Shown here: piece after piece, positions 1 through 7,344 of the stretch
Position numbering within the stretch: the stretch's first letter is position 1
Layout of the letters: each line of letters opens with the position of its first letter
Assembly: GCA_016937695.1 (NCBI GenBank)
Contig: JAFGWC010000132.1
Span: 1 to 39,507, forward strand
Source of the DNA: Bacteroidales bacterium
Lineage (GTDB): Bacteria; Bacteroidota; Bacteroidia; Bacteroidales; NBLH01
DNA length: 39,507 nucleotides
Reading direction: 5' to 3'
Program-made: the position numbers and the translations under genes
The notes under the pieces: generated by a model
The model's input: only the letters and a program-made list of their open reading frames with translations
The model's database searches: none
Told to the model about the DNA's origin: nothing

Positions 1-1
1 G

Positions 2-433
2 TGTTTTTATTATGTAGAATATGCAATTTCTATTATTAAAGGCGAAGAAAAATTAAATGCTTATTATATTACTAATCATACTGTTAATGCTTTTTTCGAT
101 AGCAATGAAAAGTATATTTATGAGAAAACGTTTTTCGATAGAATTTTAAGTGGCGAAATATATGATTTACAGGAAGATGACATATTATCTTCTGGATATG
201 TGATTGATAGTCTTGAAGCTGCTTTATGGTGTTTTTTTAAAAATGATGATTATAAATCAACTGTTTTGAATGCTGTTAATTTAGGTGAAGATACCGATAC
301 AATTGCTGCAATTGTTGGTGGATTAGCAGGTATTTATTATGGTTTTGACTCAATTCCTGAAAACTGGATTAATTCGATTGCTAAAAAAAATGAAATCGAA
401 AAATTATGCAATCGCTTTTATTTGAGCATGTAG
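2..433 (+). CDS. ADP-ribosylglycohydrolase family protein (C-terminal part)
   Basis: The reading frame is open from base 2 to a stop at 431-433, so 143 C-terminal residues are present and the 5' end lies outside the window. The decisive motif is NLGEDTDTIAAIVGGLAG near the end. It matches the C-terminal D(T)DT metal-binding block of the DraG/ADP-ribosylglycohydrolase fold, whose aspartates bind the two-metal cluster. Upstream, SGYVIDSLEAALWCF matches the helix that normally precedes this block. Known members remove ADP-ribose from proteins or small molecules; the substrate cannot be judged here because the N-terminal half is missing. An internal ATG at 200 is not the real start, since homologous sequence continues upstream of it. 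The gene converges on the minus-strand regulator at 655, with about 220 AT-rich bases between them. Confidence 0.85.
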   Translation, partial: CFYYVEYAISIIKGEEKLNAYYITNHTVNAFFDSNEKYIYEKTFFDRILSGEIYDLQEDDILSSGYVIDSLEAALWCFFKNDDYKSTVLNAVNLGEDTDTIAAIVGGLAGIYYGFDSIPENWINSIAKKNEIEKLCNRFYLSM

Positions 434-654
434 TATATAAAGGCTCTAGTTTAAAATAGCTGTGATTACAAATATTATTTGTTTTGCATTAATTATCATG
501 CAATTAGAAATTAAAAATAGACTCTAACATCATTAATCTCTAATTGCCAATATACTAATTACTTACAAAAAAACAAGCAATGCAAATATTTAAAATATCA
601 CAGAAAAACTAAATTATAGCATATATAAATGATAATATGTTTATTATTAGATAA

Positions 655-1317
655 TTACAAATTCGAGATTATCTTTTTTGCTAAAAAAAGTTTATTTATT
701 TTTTCAATTTTAATTTGGTTTGAAGAATAAGCAGGATTATCGTAATTTATTTTTAAAGTTTTATTATTATATGTAAATCTTCCAATTAAAATATCTTGTT
801 TTGAAACAGCAACAATTATTGTATTCTCAGCAATTTTATCAATATTTTCCAGCAAAATATTTTCGCAAATTAAAATATCACCATGTTTAATTCCTGATTG
901 AAAATTTGCCATTTTATCGCCAATATATTCAAAAGCAATAAGTTTTTTTTTATTATCAGGAAGAATAATTTTTTCTAATGATTTTAAAAAATTTTCATCA
1001 TTATTTTTAATAATATAATCTGCAAAATTTATATTTTTTACAAATGGAATTTTATTACTAATAGTGCTTAAGTTTTCATTAGTAAAACTACTGATACGAT
1101 AAATTTCGTTAAGTGTAAGTTCTTTTGTAAGTAATTGATTAAGAGTTAGTTTAAAGTAATTTGCTATTTCTATAATTGTATCAATTTTGGCTTCTGCTCG
1201 TCCTTCTTCATAAGCTCCAATGCTTGCTCTTTTAAGCCTAAATAAATCTGCAAAAGCTGTTTGACTAAGCTTTTTGGCAGCTCTTATTTTTTTTATATTT
1301 TTTCCGAAAAACGACAT
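655..1317 (-). CDS. XRE-family regulator with degenerate S24/LexA-like domain
   Basis: The protein has 220 residues. Residues 5-62 form a Cro/C1-type helix-turn-helix, with LSQTAFADLF as the first helix pair and KRASIGAYEEGRAEAKID covering the recognition helix and turn. Residues about 90-181 resemble the C-terminal LexA/UmuD-like domain: AFEYIGDKM, then a GIKHGDILIC strand, then DILIGRF. In self-cleaving relatives the first motif is GDSM, with Ser as nucleophile, and the later strand carries the general-base Lys (KR). Here residue 135 is Lys instead of Ser, and residue 179 is Gly where the Lys should be. The fold is therefore probably kept for dimerisation or sensing without autoproteolysis. 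This points to a DNA-binding repressor not controlled by RecA-stimulated cleavage. The target is unknown. The gene appears monocistronic, and I saw no clear operator. Confidence 0.8.
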   Translation of the reverse strand: MSFFGKNIKKIRAAKKLSQTAFADLFRLKRASIGAYEEGRAEAKIDTIIEIANYFKLTLNQLLTKELTLNEIYRISSFTNENLSTISNKIPFVKNINFADYIIKNNDENFLKSLEKIILPDNKKKLIAFEYIGDKMANFQSGIKHGDILICENILLENIDKIAENTIIVAVSKQDILIGRFTYNNKTLKINYDNPAYSSNQIKIEKINKLFLAKKIISNL

Positions 1318-1397
1318 TTCAATAATTTAGATTTACTGATTCTTTTTGATTATAAATGTAATTATAAATTCAAAATATTCATAATGTAAAATATACT

Positions 1398-2162
1398 TTA
1401 AAAAGAATAGCTTAAACTATTTTTAAGATAATAGAATAAGTCCTGAACATCTTCAGGCGGATTTGAATCGTATGTTGTTTCAAAACTAAAGCCAAAATTT
1501 AACGCGTTCGTTATTTTAAATTTCATTGCAGATTCTGAAGATATTCTGTAATCAAGTAAATTATTATAGTTTGGTTGATAATAAGTAATATTTGAAAATT
1601 CGATATTCTCGGTTAATCTGATGCTTAACGACATATAATTATCAAATCTTAATTTTCTACTCGACGTTTCAAGACTGTCTGACAATTTTTCGTATTCCCA
1701 CATTGAAAGTGCTCCTAAAAAAAAAGAAATTTTTTCTGAATTTACAATTCTAAAACGCGGACCGCCGCCAATTAAAAATCTTTGAGATAATAATTTTACA
1801 GGATTATATTGATGTTGTAAAAATGCTTCAAGCGTGAAAAAACTACTGTCCTTTACAGTGTAATTATATCTTAAATGTTGGAATCCATTGTTTAAAAGCG
1901 TTTCATCATCAACAATCATTAATCCAATATTATTGATTAGCAAAATAGTATTTGCGCCTTTTTTGTATTGAAGGTCAATATCGTTGGTTAATTGTAAAAT
2001 TTGTTTTCCAATATCGGTAATAAAAAAAGACAAATCAACCTTACCTGTAAATCCATCGGTATTTGATTTTCTCTTTTTTTCTATGTTAACAACCTGAGAA
2101 TTAATTATTTGACTTAATAAAATAAAAATAAAAAATAAAATTGTTCTTTTTAAAATCAGCAT
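1398..2162 (-). CDS. DUF481-like small outer-membrane beta-barrel protein
   Basis: The protein has 254 residues and an N-terminal signal peptide (hydrophobic stretch 6-20, then SQIINSQ). The mature part is built of alternating amphipathic strands such as SFFTLEAFLQHQYNP, RFLIGGGPRFRI and FFLGALSMWEYEK, and it ends in Phe (SYSF), as outer-membrane barrels usually do. The strand pattern and the GGGPRFRI segment resemble the DUF481 family (salt-induced outer membrane protein YdiY-like). That assignment rests on pattern recognition, not a search. It is divergently transcribed from the DUF1573 gene at 2328 across a 165-base intergenic region. Function is unknown; a structural or porin-like role in the outer membrane is inferred. 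Confidence 0.65.
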   Translation of the reverse strand: MLILKRTILFFIFILLSQIINSQVVNIEKKRKSNTDGFTGKVDLSFFITDIGKQILQLTNDIDLQYKKGANTILLINNIGLMIVDDETLLNNGFQHLRYNYTVKDSSFFTLEAFLQHQYNPVKLLSQRFLIGGGPRFRIVNSEKISFFLGALSMWEYEKLSDSLETSSRKLRFDNYMSLSIRLTENIEFSNITYYQPNYNNLLDYRISSESAMKFKITNALNFGFSFETTYDSNPPEDVQDLFYYLKNSLSYSF

Positions 2163-2229
2163 AATTAGTTAAAAATATTAATTAAATAATTCGGTTTTAA
2201 TTGTTAATAATTATTATAAAATCTCAAAA

Positions 2230-2263
2230 TTTGTACAAAATTACTTATAAAAAACTATTTTTG
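2230..2263 (+). promoter_or_regulatory. Bacteroidota-type promoter of the DUF1573 gene
   Basis: TTTG at 2230-2233 and TATTTTTG at 2256-2263 (fits TAnnTTTG) are separated by 22 bases. This falls in the range known for the -33 and -7 boxes of the Bacteroidota primary sigma factor. It predicts a start of transcription near 2268-2270 and a leader of about 60 bases before the ATG at 2328. Confidence 0.5.
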
Positions 2264-2327
2264 TAACAAAATAAATAAACAATTGCACATACCTTTTTCT
2301 TTGTAGTTATTTAAAATTATCAAAAAA

Positions 2328-2711
2328 ATGAAAAAGTATATAACTATTTTGCTGATTTTATTGTCATTTACAGCTTTTTCTCAAAAAGACAAGAAAATTG
2401 CAGAAATGACATTTAAAGAGACTTTCCATAATTTTAAAACTGTTTGGTACAAAACTGATGCATCATTTGATTTTGTTTTTAAAAACACCGGAAAAATCCC
2501 TTTAGTTATAACAAAAGTTGAATCTTCATGTGGTTGTACAGTTCCTACTTGGGAAAAAGAACCTCTAAATAGAAATAAAAGCGGAATTATTAAAGTTAAA
2601 TACGATTCGAGTAGAATTGGACAGTTTACAAAAACAATAAAAGTATATTCGAATGCTATAAATTCGCCTGTAACAATTACAATACAAGGCGAAGTTAAAG
2701 TAACAGATTAA
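2328..2711 (+). CDS. DUF1573 domain secreted protein
   Basis: The protein has 127 residues. The signal peptide covers residues 1-19 (hydrophobic core ILLILLSFTAF, cleavage probably after AFS). The rest is one DUF1573 domain, an Ig/MSP-like beta sandwich very common in Bacteroidota. Marks are the FKNTGKIPLVITKVESSCGCT block with Cys68 and Cys70, and the closing strand IKVYSNA...VTITIQGEV. The function of the family is not established; members are exported and often sit among envelope genes. A promoter-like site lies about 64 bases upstream. The stop is 32 bases before the next ATG, so read-through into the aminotransferase gene is possible. Confidence 0.85.
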   Translation: MKKYITILLILLSFTAFSQKDKKIAEMTFKETFHNFKTVWYKTDASFDFVFKNTGKIPLVITKVESSCGCTVPTWEKEPLNRNKSGIIKVKYDSSRIGQFTKTIKVYSNAINSPVTITIQGEVKVTD

Positions 2712-2743
2712 AAAAACATAAATTAATATTAATTTTTACAATT

Positions 2744-3940
2744 ATGCCAAACTTATCGATAAGAGGTAAAGAAATGCCGGCCTCACCAATTAGAAAATTA
2801 GTGCCGTTTGCCGAAGAAGCAAAAAGAAAAGGCAAAAAGGTTTATCATTTAAATATTGGTCAACCAGATATTCCAACTCCTAAAGTAGCATTAGATGCTA
2901 TAAAAAATTATAAAGAAGGAGTTATAGAATATAGCCATTCTGCTGGAAATGAGAGTTATAGAAAAGGAATGGCTCAATATTATAAAAATTTGGGAATTGA
3001 TATAAGTTCTAATGAAATTATTATTACAACTGGTGGTTCTGAAGCTATAATTTTTGCAATGCTTGCTTGCATGAATCAAGGTGATGAAATTATTGTGCCT
3101 GAACCATATTATACTAATTATAGCGGTTTTGCTAATGAAGCCGGAGTAAATGTTGTTCCAATTACATCTAATATTGAAGATGGATTTGCACTTCCGCCAA
3201 TTTCTGAATTTGAAAAAGTAATTACCAAAAAAACAAAAGCTATAATTATTTGTAATCCTAATAATCCGACAGGATATTTGTATTCAAAAGAAGAATTATA
3301 TCAATTAAAAGAAATTGTTTTAAAGCACGATTTATACATTTTTGCCGATGAGGTATATCGTGAATTTGTTTACGATGGAATGGAGCATTTTTCTGTTTTA
3401 AAAATTAAAGGTTTAGAACAAAATGTTGTGCTATTCGATTCTGTATCAAAAAGATACAGCATGTGCGGAGTTCGAACAGGAGCTTTAGTAACAAAAAACA
3501 AACAAGTTTACGATTCTGCGATGAAATATGCACAAGCTCGTTTAAGTCCGCCTTCTATCGGGCAATTAGCAGGCGAAGCTGCTCTTCAAACGCCAAAAGA
3601 ATATTTCGTTAATGTTTATAATGAATATATCGAACGCAGAAATTTTGTAATTGAGGCTTTAAATAAAATTGATGGTGTTTTTGCACCAATGCCAAAAGGT
3701 GCTTTTTATTCAATAATTCAATTGCCTGTTAAAGATGCTGAAGATTTTTGCAAATGGCTTTTAGTGGATTTCGATTATAATAATGAAACTGTTATGCTTG
3801 CGCCCGCAAATGGCTTTTATGCTACAAAAGGCCTTGGAAAAAATGAAGCTCGTATAGCTTATGTTTTAAAAATTGATGATTTAAAAAAAGCTGTTAGAAT
3901 ACTTGAAGAAGCTTTAAAAGTTTATCCGGGAAGAGTATAG
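2744..3940 (+). CDS. PLP-dependent class I/II aminotransferase (AspC-like)
   Basis: The protein has 398 residues, normal for fold-type I aminotransferases. Visible motifs are LNIGQPDIPTP (substrate loop), TTGGSEAI (PLP phosphate contacts), NPNNPTG at 171-177, ADEVYREF with the PLP-ring Asp202, and DSVSKRYSMCGVRTGAL with the Schiff-base Lys236. A final Arg in the NEARIAYVL segment would bind the substrate carboxylate. The family transfers amino groups between amino acids and 2-oxo acids in the cytoplasm. Aspartate, aromatic or broader specificity cannot be decided from these motifs. The start ATG at 2744 gives the usual N-terminus. Downstream lies an unusual inverted heptamer repeat at 3944-4024. 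Confidence 0.9.
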   Translation: MPNLSIRGKEMPASPIRKLVPFAEEAKRKGKKVYHLNIGQPDIPTPKVALDAIKNYKEGVIEYSHSAGNESYRKGMAQYYKNLGIDISSNEIIITTGGSEAIIFAMLACMNQGDEIIVPEPYYTNYSGFANEAGVNVVPITSNIEDGFALPPISEFEKVITKKTKAIIICNPNNPTGYLYSKEELYQLKEIVLKHDLYIFADEVYREFVYDGMEHFSVLKIKGLEQNVVLFDSVSKRYSMCGVRTGALVTKNKQVYDSAMKYAQARLSPPSIGQLAGEAALQTPKEYFVNVYNEYIERRNFVIEALNKIDGVFAPMPKGAFYSIIQLPVKDAEDFCKWLLVDFDYNNETVMLAPANGFYATKGLGKNEARIAYVLKIDDLKKAVRILEEALKVYPGRV

Positions 3941-3943
3941 TAA

Positions 3944-4024
3944 ATTGTAAGTTGTTATTTGTCAGATTGTTGCAAGTTGTATAATGCATTTTTATTACAT
4001 AATATGCACCATGTAACTTGCAAC
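3944..4024. repeat. Degenerate heptamer repeat forming a long inverted repeat; possible terminator
   Basis: From 3944 the sequence reads as near-heptamers ATTGTAA, GTTGTTA, TTTGTCA, a GATT break, then GTTGCAA, GTTGTAT, AATGCAT (ending 3989). After a 14-base spacer, 4004-4024 is the reverse complement of the same kind of unit, reading GTTGCAA GTTACAT GGTGCAT on the minus strand. The two 21-base arms match at 17 positions, including a perfect 10-base outer part (3969-3978 with 4015-4024). A T-rich tract follows (from 4026), so RNA from the aminotransferase gene could form a terminator-like hairpin. The repeat also covers a TTG at 4018 that could be mistaken for a start codon. Confidence 0.6.
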
Positions 4025-4056
4025 AGTTTTTATTTGATTTTAAAATAAGAAAAAAT

Positions 4057-5301
4057 TTGAATACCGAACTTTTTATAGCAAAACGACTATTTATTTCGAA
4101 AGAAAATAAAAATGCAATTTCAAATTCTGTAATTAAAATTGCAATTATTGGTATTGCTTTAGGTATGATTATTATGATTTTATCAATTGCAATTGTTACC
4201 GGATTTAAACAAGAAGTAAGAAGAAAAGTTGTTGGATTTGGCTCTCATATAATTATTACAAATTACGATAGTAATTTAAGCTATGAAACAGCACCAATAA
4301 AAAAAAATCAAAGCTTTTATCCTGATATAGAGAGTGTTGAAGGAATAAAACATATACAAACTTTTGCTGTAAAAGCCGGAATTATAAAAACTAAAGAAGA
4401 TATTCAAGGAGTTGTTTTAAAAGGAATTGGCTATGAATACGACTGGAGTTTTTTTAAAAATAACATTATTGAAGGCGAAAATTTTATTGTAGATAAAAAT
4501 TTAAAAACGGATAAAGTATTAATTTCTAAATATATAGCTTCGCTTTTAAAACTTAAAGTTGGCGATCCACTTTTTATGTATTTTGTACAAAAACCTGTTA
4601 AAAGCAGGCGTTTTGAAATTAGCGGAATTTATAACACCGGAATTGAAGAATTTGACAAAACTTTTATAATTACCGATATTGCTCATGTTCAAAAATTGAA
4701 CGATTGGTCAAATAACCAAGTTAGTGGCTTTGAGATAATTATAGACGATTTTGATAATTTAGAGAAAATGACATCAGAAGTTTTCGATATTGTTGGAACA
4801 ATTTATGACGAAAACGAAGATCAGTTAAAAGTTAAAAATATCAGAGAAAACTACCAACAAATATTCGATTGGCTTAAATTATCTGATACAAATGTTTGGA
4901 TTATTTTAGGATTAATGCTTTTAGTTGGCGGTTTTAATATGATTTCAGGACTTTTGGTTATTATTTTGGAAAGAACAAATATGATTGGAATTTTAAAAGC
5001 GCTTGGAGCTAAAAATTTCAGCATTAGAAAAATATTTATTTATTATGCTTCTTTTCTTATCGGAAAAGGTTTGTTTTGGGGTAATTTAATAGGAATTACT
5101 TTATGCCTTTTGCAATATTATTTCCATATTTTTAAATTAGATCCTGCATCATATTATATTGATAATGTGCCAATTAACTTAAAAATCACACACTTGCTTT
5201 TATTAAATACTGGCACTTTATTTATTACAACTTTAATGCTAATTATACCTTCAATCATTATTGCCAAAATAAGTCCTGTAAAAGCAATTAAGTTTACATA
5301 A
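4057..5301 (+). CDS. ABC transporter permease, LolC/LolE-FtsX family
   Basis: From the TTG at 4057 the protein has 414 residues, beginning LNTELFIAKRLFIS, the N-terminus I expect in Bacteroidota members. The frame is open back to a TTG at 4018, but that codon lies inside the inverted repeat, so the later start is preferred. Architecture fits MacB/FtsX permeases. TM1 (IAIIGIALGMIIMILSIAIVTGF) is followed by a large extracytoplasmic domain of about 220 residues. Three C-terminal TM helices follow: WIILGLMLLVGGFNMISGLL, YYASFLIGKGLFWGN and LLLLNTGTLFITTLMLI. The cytoplasmic segment ERTNMIGILKALGAKN is the coupling motif that contacts the ATPase. The family extracts lipoproteins from the inner membrane (Lol) or regulates envelope enzymes (FtsX). 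No LolD-like ATPase gene is adjacent. Confidence 0.85.
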   Translation: MNTELFIAKRLFISKENKNAISNSVIKIAIIGIALGMIIMILSIAIVTGFKQEVRRKVVGFGSHIIITNYDSNLSYETAPIKKNQSFYPDIESVEGIKHIQTFAVKAGIIKTKEDIQGVVLKGIGYEYDWSFFKNNIIEGENFIVDKNLKTDKVLISKYIASLLKLKVGDPLFMYFVQKPVKSRRFEISGIYNTGIEEFDKTFIITDIAHVQKLNDWSNNQVSGFEIIIDDFDNLEKMTSEVFDIVGTIYDENEDQLKVKNIRENYQQIFDWLKLSDTNVWIILGLMLLVGGFNMISGLLVIILERTNMIGILKALGAKNFSIRKIFIYYASFLIGKGLFWGNLIGITLCLLQYYFHIFKLDPASYYIDNVPINLKITHLLLLNTGTLFITTLMLIIPSIIIAKISPVKAIKFT

Positions 5302-5415
5302 TGCATTATTAAAATTGCAAATTTCTATTTGTATTAATTATCTTATATTCAAGATAATACGCTATTTTAATTTGAGAAAAATACTAAAAATAAAAAAGTT
5401 TTACAAGTTTATAAA

Positions 5416-6042
5416 ATGAATAATATTATTATTGAAAAATTAAAAGCTGAACTTTTAAAACCTTTACCGGGATTACATTTGCAAGCTAAAATGGCGCCTA
5501 AGGAAAGGTTGAATAATTATAATCCAAATCCGAAATTTGCAAAAAGGGGAGGAGTTCTTTTATTACTGCATTATTCTGATAATGAGCTATATATGACTTT
5601 TATTAAAAGAGCAGAAGATGAAGGAATTCATAGCGGACAAATTGCTTTTCCTGGTGGTAAATTTGAAAAAACTGACATCAATATTATTGAAACTTCGCTT
5701 AGAGAAGCTAATGAAGAAATCGGTATTGATAAAAATGCTGTTGAAGTAATCGGAACTCTTACAAATTTATATATTCCAGTTAGTAATTATAATGTTTATC
5801 CAACTGTTGGATTTTGTACATCCGAACCAAGATTTGTTATTAATAAAAGAGAAGTTGAAAGAGTTTTTACTGTTCCTCTAAAAGAATTTTTTAAACATGA
5901 AAATATTAAATTTGGCGCTATTACAGTAAGAGGCCAAAATATTAAAACGCCATTTTATGAAATTGAAAATCAAATTATTTGGGGCGCTACTGCTATGATA
6001 ATGAGTGAGTTTGTTGAAATTTCAAAAAATATTTATTCTTAA
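5416..6042 (+). CDS. Nudix hydrolase, CoA pyrophosphatase (NudL-like)
   Basis: The protein has 208 residues. A UPF0035-type signature, FIKRAEDEGIHSGQIAFPGG (residues 62-81), precedes the Nudix helix with REANEEIG at 96-103. That pairing marks the CoA/acyl-CoA diphosphatase branch, which hydrolyses CoA to 3',5'-ADP and 4'-phosphopantetheine with Mg2+ or Mn2+. Metal-binding glutamates E97, E100 and E101 are all present, so the enzyme should be active. The ATG at 5416 is the natural start. It converges with a second, unrelated Nudix gene; only 17 bases separate the two stops. An 8-base hairpin in the upstream gap (5337-5358) has no T tract and no clear role. Confidence 0.88.
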   Translation: MNNIIIEKLKAELLKPLPGLHLQAKMAPKERLNNYNPNPKFAKRGGVLLLLHYSDNELYMTFIKRAEDEGIHSGQIAFPGGKFEKTDINIIETSLREANEEIGIDKNAVEVIGTLTNLYIPVSNYNVYPTVGFCTSEPRFVINKREVERVFTVPLKEFFKHENIKFGAITVRGQNIKTPFYEIENQIIWGATAMIMSEFVEISKNIYS

Positions 6043-6059
6043 ATTCTTAAACTCTTAAT

Positions 6060-6683
6060 TTATTCAAATTTGTTATTTTTTGCATATTCAAAAAGTTCAA
6101 TTAAATTACTGTAAGTGTTCAATAAAATTTCATCTAATTTATCAATATCAACCCATTTTACTTCTGTAATATTTTCTTCAGTTTGTGGAATTAAATTTTC
6201 TATTCCTTTGTAATTCATTAAATACCAATGAGTTGTTTTTAGATATTCTTTTCCTTTTAAAATATAAGTGTGATAAGTTTTAGTAGTTTTTTTTAATATT
6301 TCTAAATCTGAAATTCCGCATTCTTCTTCAACTTCTCGAATTGCAGCTATTTTTAATTTTTCTTTTTTTTCTACTTTGCCTTTTGGTAAATCCCAAGTTC
6401 CATTTCTTTTTATTACTAAAATTTGCGATTTTTTATTAATAACAAGTCCTCCGGCTGCATCAATATGTTTAAATTTTGATTTTAAAATATCAAAAATCTT
6501 TTTGTCTTGTTTCGAAAAGATATGTAGAAATTTTATTTCTGTATTTTTTTTAAATTCTTTAATCACTTTGTTAAATGACTTTTTATTTTTGTAACAAAAA
6601 TAAATGCTGTTGGCTTTAAATTCATTAAAATTCATTTTGGAACCAATGATAATAAGCCTATCTTCAAAAAAAATTTTATACAT
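6060..6683 (-). CDS. Nudix hydrolase (MutT/DIPP-like)
   Basis: With the ATG at 6681-6683 the product has 207 residues and begins MYKIFFEDRLIIIG. The frame is open further, to an upstream codon at 6731, but that form would overlap the pyrE coding region by 42 bases, so the shorter form is preferred. The N-terminal ~90 residues look like the small domain found in many Bacteroidota Nudix proteins. The catalytic domain follows with GTWDLPKGKVEKKEKL and IREVEEECGI, a complete Nudix box GX5EX7REUXEEXGU (residues 102-124). WDLPKGK is typical of diadenosine-polyphosphate and NTP-type Nudix hydrolases; the substrate is not determinable. Only six bases separate its start from the pyrE start on the other strand. 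Confidence 0.85.
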   Translation of the reverse strand: MYKIFFEDRLIIIGSKMNFNEFKANSIYFCYKNKKSFNKVIKEFKKNTEIKFLHIFSKQDKKIFDILKSKFKHIDAAGGLVINKKSQILVIKRNGTWDLPKGKVEKKEKLKIAAIREVEEECGISDLEILKKTTKTYHTYILKGKEYLKTTHWYLMNYKGIENLIPQTEENITEVKWVDIDKLDEILLNTYSNLIELFEYAKNNKFE

Positions 6684-6689
6684 TTTATT

Positions 6690-7322
6690 ATGAATAATAT
6701 TGAAAAAATAATTGCGCAGGAGCTTTTGCAAATTAATGCAATAAAACTCAATCCTGCAAATCCGTTTACTTGGGCATCTGGTTGGAAATCACCTATTTAT
6801 TGCGATAATCGTAAAATTTTATCATATCCAAAAATAAGAGAAATTGTGAAAAACGCTTTTGCTGATATGCTTATTGAAGAATTTGGTATGCCCGATGTTA
6901 TTGCAGGAGTTGCAACAGGAGCTATTGCTCATGGTATGTTAGTTGCCGATATTTTAGATATACCTTTTGTATATGTAAGAGATTCCTCAAAAAAACACGG
7001 ATTAACCAATATTATAGAAGGAGTTTTAGAAGCAAATCAAAAAGTTGTTGTTATTGAAGATTTAGTTTCTACAGGCGGCAGCAGCTTAAAAGCTGTTGAA
7101 ACTATTCGTGAAAAAGGCGCCGAAGTTTTAGGAATGCTGGCAATTTTCAGTTATGGATTTGAAATGGCAGAAAATAATTTTAATAAAGCAAACTGTAAAC
7201 TTGAAACGCTTACAAATTATCAAATTTTAATTGATATAGCTCTGGAAACCAAATATATAAAGGAAACAGATATTGAAACTTTAAAACAATGGCGCAAAAA
7301 TCCTGATACTTGGATGCAGTAA
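6690..7322 (+). CDS. pyrE: Orotate phosphoribosyltransferase
   Basis: The protein has 210 residues, the standard length. The type I PRPP-binding motif VVVIEDLVSTGG is at 119-130, ahead of the SSLKAVE helix. The flexible catalytic loop contains VRDSSKKHGLTNIIEG, and the FTWASGWKSPIYCDNR segment near the N-terminus is diagnostic of PyrE. It joins orotate and PRPP to make orotidine 5'-phosphate in de novo pyrimidine synthesis in the cytoplasm. The next gene starts 22 bases after the stop on the same strand, so co-transcription is likely. Its 5' leader and promoter must lie inside the divergent Nudix gene. Confidence 0.95.
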   Translation: MNNIEKIIAQELLQINAIKLNPANPFTWASGWKSPIYCDNRKILSYPKIREIVKNAFADMLIEEFGMPDVIAGVATGAIAHGMLVADILDIPFVYVRDSSKKHGLTNIIEGVLEANQKVVVIEDLVSTGGSSLKAVETIREKGAEVLGMLAIFSYGFEMAENNFNKANCKLETLTNYQILIDIALETKYIKETDIETLKQWRKNPDTWMQ

Positions 7323-7344
7323 TATTAAAAAATAAAAACCATTG

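Noticed and set aside
485-503. Short hairpin TTGCAT/ATGCAA as terminator for the ADP-ribosylglycohydrolase gene
   Set aside because: The stem is only six bases and no T tract follows.
5337-5358. Hairpin ATTATCTT/AAGATAAT between permease and Nudix genes
   Set aside because: The stem is short and AT-rich, and no T run follows, so a terminator is not supported.
6684-6731. Longer start for the minus-strand Nudix gene
   Set aside because: It would overlap the pyrE coding region by 42 bases, and the shorter form starts with a typical N-terminus.
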